64,000 nt of DNA from Campanula takesimana. Lineage: Eukaryota; Streptophyta; Magnoliopsida; Asterales; Campanulaceae. Under the pieces are notes generated by a model that had not been told where the DNA came from, searched no databases, and saw nothing but the letters and a program-made list of their open reading frames with translations. How positions within the stretch are numbered: the stretch's first letter is position 1; every line of letters begins with the position of its first letter. A program made the translations under genes and the position numbers. Below are positions 56,111-64,000 of the stretch, one piece after another. The stretch lies in the NCBI GenBank assembly GCA_026119855.1, contig JAOWBW010001307.1, positions 186,001 through 250,000 of the forward strand, given 5' to 3'.

Positions 56111-57065
56111 TGAGGAACATGAATCACTTTCCCGGTCTTGGCCTAGGGAAACATTAACAAGGGATATTACACCCCGTGGAAGTTCCTTTTGTCAAGAACA
56201 AGTTTGGTCTGGGATACGAGCCTACCAAGGATGACTTGAAGTACGAGCAAGCAGTCAAGAATCAAAGGACCCAAGCTCGCAAAGAAGGTCGACGATATGA
56301 AATCCCCAACTTGAGGCCTTACCGCAACACGCTAAACGGTTATTTTGTTCGCCAAGGGGAAAATGTTCCGTACATGATCTTTCCCGAACCGTGGGTTAAC
56401 GACAAGGGTGTCAGAAAGCCCGGTCTCGAGATCTTCACCGACTGTGAAATACCGGCACTAGAAAGGGAACCTACTCCAATGTCACCCCAAGAGTGGTGGG
56501 GCAAGAAAGTGACTATAGAATCCGAGGTAGAGATTACCGTGGGGGAAGAACTATCCGATCTAGCCTCCATGTTCTAAGAATTTGCCATCATGGACGATTG
56601 TCAAGTCAACGCCATCTCCGACAACACAAAAATGGAGAGTCCATCTATCAGTGAGATCTCACCAAGCTCCGAGCCAATCAACAACTGGTATTCAACGAAG
56701 GGGCCCGTAGTATCCGAGGATTTCTTGATCCGAGAAATGGGTTGCATACCCCGTACAGCAACAAAGGAAGAGCGGCTCACACTTACTTCCGAGTCCGAGA
56801 GTGTTTCTAATGCCCTCACCCAAGAGGATATGGAGGCAATAGCCGAGCGTGTGTTTCCTTTCTTTGCTAATGAAAAATTCGATATTTCTTAGTACCCCGA
56901 GATTGCAACATCATAAATGATGAATTAACTAATAACGAACTTAATGAACGAGTTAATAACGATTCAAATTATGATGAAATAGACCATGAAAACATAACAT
57001 ACCTAAATGAACTAGCTCAACAGGTCCGTTGTCGTGGTGAAAGTGGTCCAAGGGCTGATGAAGAA
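56111..57065 (+). pseudogene. Protease-RT connector with stops and frame change
   Basis: Frame +1 reads MEVPFVKNKFGLGYEPTKDD (56176) to SDLASMF stop (56575-56577), then MDDCQVNAISDN (56590) to FANEKFDIS stop (56890-56892). These match the usual Tat region before RT. Gag-protease is in frame 2 and RT in frame 3. Either indels have accumulated here, or part of this stretch is a spliced intron, as reported between protease and RT in Ogre elements. I cannot decide from sequence alone. Confidence 0.55.
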
Positions 57066-60000
57066 TTGCATGTTGTTAATCTGGGTACCGACGAAGAGCC
57101 GAAAGAAACGAAGATTGGCAGCTTCTTCAAAGGGGAAGACAAAGACAAATTGACTGCACTGCTCAGAGAATTTGTGAATGTATTCGCATGGTCGTACAAA
57201 GACATGCCGGGTTTGGACAGAAAGGTCGCGGAGCACAGAATTCCGATCAAAGAGGACGCCAAGCTAGTAAAGCAGAAGCTCAGAAAGATCAAGCCAGAAT
57301 GGTCTCTACAAGTCAAAGAAGAGATTGAAAAGCTCCTCAGTGTGGGTTTCATCAAAGTCATTGAGTATCCAACTTGGATAACCAACATTGTGACAGTCAG
57401 AAAGGCAAACGGCAAGGTTCGAGTTTGTGTGGACTTCCGGGATTTGAACAAAGCTTCCCCGAAAGATGATTTTCCACTACCAAACATCGACGTGCTCGTC
57501 GATTCAACTGCCAACTATGAAGTCCGCTCATTTGTGGACCGTTTTGCCGGTTACAATCAGATTCTCATGTCCGAAGAGGATCAACACAAGACAGCTTTCA
57601 CAACTCCGTGGGGGACCTTCTGCTACACAGTTATGCCGTTCGGACTAAGGAACGCTGGGGCTACCTACCAAAGGGCTGTTACGGATCTATTCCACGATAT
57701 GATTCATAAAGAGATCGAGGTCTATATAGACGACATGATCATCCATTCAAAGGGAACCAATGGTCAACATTTGATCGATCTTCGCAAATTCTTTGAAAGG
57801 CTTCGACAACACAAGATGAGACTCAATCCCGCAAAGTGCACTTTTGGGGTCATCAGAGGAATGGTTCTTGGTTACATGGTTACTGAGAGAGGAATTGAAG
57901 CCGATCCCTCCAAGATCAAGGCAATCATTGACATGCCTCCCCCAAGGACGCAGAAATAAATCAAAGGTTTCATGGGCAGACTTCAATACATCAGTCGGTT
58001 TGTGCACCAACTCACTTCTATGTGTGAGCCAATCTTCAAGCTACTCAAAAAGAATGTGGCTCTAGAATGGACCGATGCGTGCCAAGAAGCCTTCGACCAA
58101 GTGAAGCATTACTTGACATGCCCTCCAGTTTTGGTTCCACCACACGAAGAAAAGCCTCTTTTGCTCTATCTCACTGTCAATGATGAAGCCCTAGGGGCTA
58201 TGTTAGCACAAGAACAGCGAGACTCCACAAAGGAGAATGCCATCTACTTTGTCAGCCGACGGTTTTAAGGAGCTGAAAAGAACTACTCTGTCTTAGAGAA
58301 GTCTTGTGCTGCATTGGTTTGGGTTACTCAAAAGCTCAAGCATTACATGGAGGCATTCCCAATCAAGTTGGTAGCAAAAGTGGACCTGCTCCGCTACATC
58401 TTCGAGAAGCCTTTCATGTCAACAAGAATAGCCAAATGGTATTTCATGCTCGTCGGCTATGATATCACTTACGTCACACTCAAATCCATCAGGGGGAAAG
58501 TGTTCAGTGATCAGCTTGCTGAATTTCCGTATGACGAAGTGAAGGGGGAAGATGTACAGTTCCCCGACGAGCATTTAATTTGTGCTACAACAGAGGAAAA
58601 TAAGTGGCAACTTTTTTTCGATGGCGCAGCCAATAAGCATGGGTATGGCATAGGGATGTTACTTGTTGATCCAAAGGACATGTATACTCCAATTGCCATC
58701 CGCCTTGAATTTGAAGCCACTAACAACACCGCTGAGTACGAAGCTTGCATAGCGGGGCTCGAAGCAGCCCTCGAAAGAAATGTTACAAGTTTAGAAGTAT
58801 TCGGTGATTCCTTGCTCATCATCAACCAGACATCCAGAAAATGGAAGATTCAAGACTCAACCCTGCAACGGTATGGTCAACATCTCGAGGAATTGGTTGA
58901 ACAATTTCAAGAAATCACCTTCAATTACCTGCCAAGGGACAAGAACCGTTTTGCTGATGCACTAGCCACCATCGCTTCACTGGTCGAAATGCCTGAGGGT
59001 AAAATGGTGAAGCCCTTCAAAATTTCCCGACGAAACAGTCCGGCATACTGCATGAGTATCGAGATCAACGAGGTCCAAGAAAACTCCCCATGGTATACAG
59101 ATATCATGAATTTCCTCAAGGGTGGTACCTATCCCGAGAACAGCAATAAGAAGTCTCAAATGGCATTGCAAAGACTAGCCTCCCGATATGTACTGATTGG
59201 GGACAGAGTCTACAAAAGGCACCACGAGGGGGTCAATCTCCTATGTGCGAATGAGACCGAAGCTTAAGAAATAATGCATGAGATCCACGAAAGTGAATGT
59301 GGGCCTCACATGAACGGGTTTATGTTGGCCAAGAAGATACTCTGCATAGGTTATTATTGGAGTACCATGGAAAGGGACTGCATCGAGAAAGTCAAGAGGT
59401 GCGCCAAATGCCAATTCCATGCCAATCTACAGCACGCTCCACCCTCACAGCTTTACAATATGACCACGCCTTGGCCTTTCTCTTGTTGGGGCATAGACAT
59501 CATTGGCAAAGTCCACCCTACTGGCAGCAACGGACAATCTTTCATCCTAGTAGCCGTGGACTATGTTACAAAATGGGTCGAAGCACAAGCTTACCGAGTT
59601 CTTAACGCCAAGAAAGTGGCCGAATTCGTGAAAACCCACATCATGTGCCGATACGGCGTTCCTCATGAGATCATCTCAGACAACGGGTCTCACTTTGAGA
59701 AAGAGATGGACGCACTCCTGGTAGAATACAAGGTTACTAAGCACAAGTCATCTCCATACCGCCCTCAAGCAAACGGCGCGGTCGAGAAAGCTAATAAGAC
59801 AATCGAGACCATTGTGAAGAAAATGGCCTCCACTGGAAGGGATTGGCCCGAAAAGTTACCTCTAGCATTATGGGGATACCGTACGTCAATACGGACAGCT
59901 ACTGGAGAAACTCCTTATGCACTGGTATATGGTTCCGAAGCTGTACTACCAATAGAGCTTGAAGTTCCATCCCTGCGGGTCCTCCTCGAGAACCAAGTCA

Positions 60001-60332
60001 ATGAAGTAGATTGGATGCAAAGTCGATATGAACAGCTAGCCCTACTCGACGAGAAAAGGCTAAGAGCGATCGAACGTACGAGAGCATATCAACAAAGAAT
60101 GGCTAGGGTTTTCAACAAAAAGGTGAAGCCCCGAAACATCAGTGTGGGGGATTTGGTCCCATGACAACACCCTCCTAATGCCATGAACCCCCTTGGAAAA
60201 TGGGGACCCCGATGGATTGGTCCGTACGTAGTCAAGAAGATACTAAGCGGTGCAGTCCGACTCATGGATTTAGACGGAGATCAGCTGCCAAAGGAAGTCA
60301 ACCTCGACAAATTAAAGAGGTTTTACGTCTAA
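57066..60332 (+). pseudogene. Tat pol: RT, RNase H, archaeal RNase H, integrase, with four in-frame stops
   Basis: One frame from 57066 to TAA at 60330-60332, with no frameshift, interrupted by TAA 57957-57959, TAA 58266-58268, TAA 59265-59267 and TGA 60162-60164. RT has RVCVDFRDLNKASP, FGLRNAGATYQRA and catalytic YIDD (57723-57734). RNase H spans about 58060-58540 (LEWTDACQEAF, VSRRF, AEKNYSVLEKSCAALVW). The second RNase H is about 58600-58990 (FFDGA, NTAEYEAC, FGDSLLI, RFADALA). Integrase has an HHCC finger (HESECGPH, CAKC), Asp in GIDIIG, Asp in SDNGSHF, Glu in NGAVEKANK, and a GPY end. All catalytic residues are present, so only the stops inactivate it. Best reference copy of the local Tat pol. 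Confidence 0.93.
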
Positions 60333-60350
60333 TAAACGAAGACCATAACA

Positions 60351-60574
60351 AAAAAAAAAAAAACTCGCTAGGTTGAAAACCCGCAAGGGCGGCCTAGGCA
60401 AAAATTAGAGCATGTGCAAAAAAGAAGCCCGCTGGATTGAAAACCCGAAAGGGCGGTCTAGGCAAAAAACAGGGTGCACACACAAAAAAAAAAAAAATGG
60501 TCTTCGTTTGTTTGAACTACGGAGACCTGAGCCTCTACACTTGGAGGAACGTAGGCAACCTTCGGGTGCGGTCT
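60351..60574 (+). other. A tract, two GNRA-loop hairpins and GAACTACGG block
   Basis: Hairpin a 60368-60397: CTAGG/CCTAG with inner CCC-GCAA-GGG. Hairpin b 60432-60461: CTGGA/TCTAG (one G-U pair) with inner CCC-GAAA-GGG. The GAACTACGG block is at 60514-60574. Same order and spacing as at 770-970, directly after the pol stop. Confidence 0.7.
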
Positions 60575-60736
60575 AAAACGTAAACAAATACCCAAATCAT
60601 TTCAAATTAACGAGATGCAATTTTATTCATTCACTAAAACATTCTTATCATTACAATGGAAATGTTGAGCTAATAAAAGACTTAAAACATTAAATCCTAA
60701 CAAGTGGTCTATTTTAATTGCAATCTCTTGGGGGTA

Positions 60737-62131
60737 CTAGGAAAAATCTAATTTTCTCTTGGCCTTTGAAGGACCACCCGAACGACCATCAATCCTACTC
60801 TTCTTGGGGGGCCTAGGGACACTGATGCGGACCGATATCTTCTGCGCAACCGAACGCCTCCGAGCATAAAAGTCATCCAAGGGAGTACCGAAAGGATCGG
60901 TCAGGATGTTGTTCATATCAGCAGCAGCTTCCTTATACCTCAAAGCACTGCTGGGCTCAAAATCCCTTCCTAGCAACTCCGCCCGAAGAGCATCTACCCA
61001 AGTAATGCCACGGTAGACGGTACCAAGCAAATGATCCAAGTAACTCTCGGGAAGAAAAATGCTGCCCCGGTGCAATGGAGCAGAAACCCAACGGTCACGA
61101 TCATCTCCCCAAGCCAACTGAAGCTCATTCGAGAAGTCCGGACCCATATAAGAAACTGGACGAAGTACCCCATTCTTCGGGAAAGGAATTACTTGCTGAC
61201 GACCGAACTGTCTCAAAACCCGTTCTGGCTGATAAAACGAAGAGTCCCTCAATCCGGGTAAAACCACATGCTGAAAACCGAAGGTCCACTCCACAAAAGG
61301 GCGAAGACCCCAAGGACACCACTCAACATCAGCTGTGAGACGAGAAGCAAAAAATCTCCTCCAACCCTCTTCGGTCAAATCTCTAATCAGCAACCGTCGC
61401 CTATGAACAGTAAAAGGAGAAAGGTCGCCATCCGACGCATAAAGCCTGAAATGCTCCCGAAGCCATATGGTCAAAAGCAAAGGGCTCCCCCGTCGCATCT
61501 CGCCTATATGGTGCAACTCGTCCAAACCATGCAAGGTCTCTCCTACAATAAGCGGAACTACGCTAAATCGTTGTCCTTTCGCCTGCAACACTATCTCAGC
61601 CAACTGCGCATCCGCAGTACCCAGAGGAGTGACAAGCAAAACCTCGCTGAAAAGGCAGACAGCCATGGCATTTCTCTTAAAGGACTGAACCGCGACATCT
61701 TCTGAATGCAAACTGAAGAACATCGGAAGCTCAGTTATGTCAACAACGGTCCCGTGCATCATCTTCTTCACTTCTCCAACAGGGAGATTCAGAATATCAA
61801 CCCAAGAATCAATAACACCGCGGTGATACTTGGGGACGGCAATCCGACAGGCCAAAGGCATACCCAAAATGGCCCCAAAATCATCAATGGTCGGCACCGT
61901 TTCATTAGCCGAAAAGTTGAATGTATGGCTATCACAATCCCAAAAGGCTGCAGCAGGCTTCAACAAGTCCCAATCCGGCTTCAATGTCCGCAAAGTGAAG
62001 AGAATTCGAAGCCCGAAATCTTTGATGAAGGCATTTTTGGGATGAGTCTTAAAAGAATACACGAAGGTCGACAAATCCTTCTCGTAACTCTTGACAACCT
62101 CGGCATCAAGGCTAAAAAGGTTGGAGGCCAT
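60737..62131 (-). CDS. Antisense DUF7745-like protein, intact
   Basis: 464 residues from MASNLFSLDAEVVKSYEKDL (ATG at 62129-62131; earlier codons lack an ATG). Recognisable plant DUF7745/mobile-domain-like features: FWDCDSHTFNF then TVPTIDDFGAILGMPLA (about residues 70-100), PLIVGETLHGLDEL and SPLLLTIWLREHFRL (about 200-240), and RRFFASRLTADVEWCPW (about 265-285). The C-terminus is basic (PPKKSRID, KAKRKLDFS) and could be a nuclear signal. It is uninterrupted in an element whose pol has four stops, and antisense between pol and 3' LTR. Its function is unknown. Its 3' flank is homologous to that of the unrelated ORF at 1143-1583. Confidence 0.75.
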   Translation of the reverse strand: MASNLFSLDAEVVKSYEKDLSTFVYSFKTHPKNAFIKDFGLRILFTLRTLKPDWDLLKPAAAFWDCDSHTFNFSANETVPTIDDFGAILGMPLACRIAVPKYHRGVIDSWVDILNLPVGEVKKMMHGTVVDITELPMFFSLHSEDVAVQSFKRNAMAVCLFSEVLLVTPLGTADAQLAEIVLQAKGQRFSVVPLIVGETLHGLDELHHIGEMRRGSPLLLTIWLREHFRLYASDGDLSPFTVHRRRLLIRDLTEEGWRRFFASRLTADVEWCPWGLRPFVEWTFGFQHVVLPGLRDSSFYQPERVLRQFGRQQVIPFPKNGVLRPVSYMGPDFSNELQLAWGDDRDRWVSAPLHRGSIFLPESYLDHLLGTVYRGITWVDALRAELLGRDFEPSSALRYKEAAADMNNILTDPFGTPLDDFYARRRSVAQKISVRISVPRPPKKSRIDGRSGGPSKAKRKLDFS

Positions 62132-62224
62132 AGGGAAGAAGGTTATAAGCAAGATTGGGTAATAGAATGGTGTTCAAAAATGACAAAAAAGGGCTGCTGG
62201 AATCGAATTGTCGACCAGAAGCTG

Positions 62225-62360
62225 ATATTATAGCTGTTGGAGGATCTTTTGGCCAGCAAATATCAGGCCCTGAATTTCGCCTCCCAGAGGCGCGCACCTC
62301 CCGACACCGATCTACAAGGCGCGCGCGTCCCGTATCCAAGAGAGGAAGTGCCCGCGTCCC
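62225..62360 (-). promoter_or_regulatory. Putative antisense promoter: TATA-like box plus CpG-rich triad
   Basis: CTATAATAT on the minus strand (62225-62233) lies about 95 bp upstream of the antisense ATG, with CpG-rich motifs at about 62288-62300, 62317-62330 and 62345-62360. Adjacent AACAGCTATA is shared with the cassette at 1667-1680. Confidence 0.5.
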
Positions 62361-62766
62361 AGGCATAAGAAGGCTCCAGAAATAGCCCTTGTCAGTTCAA
62401 GAAGGAAGCCCAGGCACGTTCAAACGCCTTCTATCTACAGAAAAGATCAATCCCACCAACAAGAGAAGCTCAAAACGACGACAGCAAACACCCAGCTGGG
62501 CACACATTAATGTGGTCCGCCCTTAAGGCAGGTCTAAAAACTGAAATAGGATAGAAACTCACACTCAAAGTAGGGTGTCTTTCTTTTTTCTCAAAGATCA
62601 GTTTTCACAATTCATCCCCAGCACAAAGCACTCCGCAGTCAACTGTGCCCGCACCCTGTCAAAAGTCAAAGTCAAACAGTCAAAGAACGACTCATGACAA
62701 CAACTTGGTCTGGGATGATCCCCGGAATCACTGCTTCATCATCAAACAAGATCTACATCTATTCAA
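62361..62766 (+). other. Conserved 3'-region block with leader-complementary sequence
   Basis: Non-coding. CCCTTGTCAGTTCA near 62385 is shared with 1825-1840. CAACTGTGCCCGCACCC and the following CTGTCAA (62640-62662) can pair with leader sequences (see findings). No gene. Confidence 0.5.
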
Positions 62767-63176
62767 AGCAAACGGTCCTCCGGGTCCCACACTTCAGCAA
62801 ACGGTCCTCCGGGTCCCGCACTTCAGCTAACGGTCCTCCGGGTCCCGCACTCCAGCAAACGGTCCTCCGGGTCCCGCACTCCAGCAAACGGTCCTCCGGG
62901 TCCCGCACTCCAGTAGACGGTCCTCTGGGTCTCGCTTCCAGCAAATGGATCTCGCTCTCAGCAAACAGGTCCCGCTTCCAGCAAACGGATCTCGCTCTCA
63001 GCAAACAGGTCCCGCCTCCAGCAAACGGATCTCGCTCTCAGCAAACAGGTCCCGCCTCCAGCAAACGGATCTCGCTCTCAGCAAACAGGTCCCGCTTCTA
63101 GCAAACGGATCTCGCTCTCAACGAACAGATCCCGCTTCCTGAAAACAGATCCCGGTTCCAGCAAACGGATCCCGCT
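62767..63176 (+). repeat. Two-part tandem repeat with AACGG core
   Basis: First about six units of 29 bp (CAGCAAACGGTCCTCCGGG followed by TCCCGCACTC), then about five units of about 38 bp in which CAGCAAACGGATCTCGCTCT alternates with CAGCAAACAGGTCCCGC. Because the units have few stops, several long open frames cross them on both strands; these are not genes. Confidence 0.92.
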
Positions 63177-63367
63177 ATTGGCAAAGCCGCTCACACAGGG
63201 AGTGCACCCTTATCTCTCAAACCGCTCACACAGGGAGCGCACCTCTATCCTCCGCAATTTCAAATTCCTGCTTTTATCGAGTCTTTTCCTTTTCTTGGTG
63301 ATGTCCTAGGCGGATGTCTATCTTTCGTCGGCGCGTTTGCTTCGCAATCCACGCCACCGAGGGGCTC
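63177..63367 (+). other. Conserved pre-LTR block with two CGCTC hairpins
   Basis: Two hairpins: CGCTC-ACACAGG-GAGTG (near 63187, one G-U pair) and CGCTC-ACACAGG-GAGCG (near 63221), then CGAGTC, a variable stretch and ACCGAGGGGCTC before the LTR. Confidence 0.6.
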
Positions 63368-63925
63368 TGTAGACACCCCGCCTTGGACCGCTCACCTCGA
63401 TTGCACACTTGATTTTGTGTTTCTCCATCTTTTAAGTGTTTCCTGTTAGTTTCTGTTACTTTGGTTAAGTTCCAGACGGACTCCGTTAACTCCCGGGGCT
63501 AAACTGAATAACAGTTCTAACTTTCTAGTCCATTCTGTCAAAAGTCGCTTCTCAGAGTCACGCGCCTCCGCCCCTTGAGGCCAGACGCGCGCGCCTTCCG
63601 CCGCCTAGGTGGGATGCGCGCGCTTCTGGGGCGTGTCAGTTACAGATTCTACCCAAGAATCTCTCCCTTGCTCATTATACATGATTTTGCCCGGGAAAAA
63701 TTTCTTGGAGACTCCGTTTGGCTCCAAAAACAGTCACTTTTCAACTATAAAAACCCTCCAATCCATCATTGGAGGAGGACTTGAAAAATCATCATTTTAG
63801 ACCTTTTACTCACTCTTTGCCTAGACCTTTCCTTTGGGATTTCTTCAACAAAAGTACTCAACCTCTTCTTCAAGGCTTGACAAGAGGTTCTCTTTTTAAG
63901 AATACTATAGGTAAATGTTTTAAGC

Positions 63926-63956
<31 letters not shown>

Positions 63957-64000
63957 CTTCTTCTTCTTCTTCTTCTTCAATCAAATGTGCAATCACCCAA
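63368..64000 (+). mobile_element. 3' LTR (type A/B/D/G), cut by the window end
   Basis: TGTAGACACC onward; nearly identical to the LTR at 33636. CpG-rich triad 63555-63625, TATA-like CTATAAAAACC 63743-63754, CTT microsatellite about 63929-63978. Only the first 633 bp are in the window. Confidence 0.9.

Noticed and set aside
62694..63142. Repetitive open frames across the AACGG tandem array
   Set aside because: The units have lengths and composition that avoid stops in several frames on both strands; a by-product of repetition.
1..64000. Endogenous pararetrovirus or other virus insert
   Set aside because: All RT and integrase segments sit with LTRs, gag and primer sites of Ty3/gypsy or copia type; no coat or movement protein motifs seen.

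Overview
The window is plant nuclear DNA made almost entirely of nested LTR retrotransposons. I found no host gene, rRNA, tRNA gene or CRISPR array. A flowering plant is indicated by Tat/Ogre-type Ty3/gypsy elements (tRNA-Arg primer sites, a second archaeal-type RNase H, very long 3' regions with antisense genes), a Tekay-type chromovirus (initiator-Met primer site, C-terminal chromodomain) and a Ty1/copia element. The species cannot be named from this. A 100-N gap (9891-9990), and single-base deletions in the chromovirus to its right, suggest a long-read assembly with imperfect consensus there.

Layout. 1-7023: 3' half of a plus-strand Tat element (integrase end, two structured RNA motifs, two antisense gene cassettes, a tandem repeat, 3' LTR). 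7024-7605 and 25885-28044: parts of one probable copia element, split by Tat insertions. 7606-9890: 5' end of another plus-strand Tat element, cut by the gap. 9991-19840: minus-strand Tekay chromovirus with two 2.5 kb LTRs plus a partial second copy of its 5' internal end against the gap. 19841-25884: minus-strand non-autonomous Tat derivative with a gag remnant and no pol. 28045-33635: plus-strand Retand-like Tat pol remnant with an antisense gene of the plant 'putative gypsy type transposon' (Transposase_28) kind. 33636-42748: plus-strand non-autonomous Tat derivative whose two LTRs belong to different subfamilies. 42749-53208: minus-strand gag-only Tat derivative, interrupted at 45182-49144 by a 3,963-bp solo LTR with a clean 5-bp target duplication. 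53209-64000: nearly complete plus-strand Tat element (gag-protease; RT, RNase H, second RNase H and integrase with four in-frame stops; an intact antisense DUF7745-like gene; tandem repeat; start of the 3' LTR).

How the parts relate. The Tat elements form one community. The element at 53.2-64 kb shows what an autonomous member looks like. The derivatives at 19.8-25.9, 33.6-42.7 and 42.7-53.2 kb keep LTRs, primer site, leader, some or all of gag and the structured 3' motifs, but lack protease, RT and integrase. They would have to be mobilised in trans. The strongest unexplained signals lie in the 3' regions: (i) antisense cassettes carrying unrelated proteins (plant mobile domain, DUF7745-like, Transposase_28-like, and a short SVFxRLG protein); (ii) a pair of hairpins with GNRA loops and compensatory stem changes; (iii) a second compact motif with a UUCG-type hairpin that also covaries; (iv) 17-20 nt complementarity between leader and 3' region; (v) clusters of short CpG-rich palindromes just upstream of TATA-like boxes in the LTRs of three unrelated families and again in the antisense cassettes.
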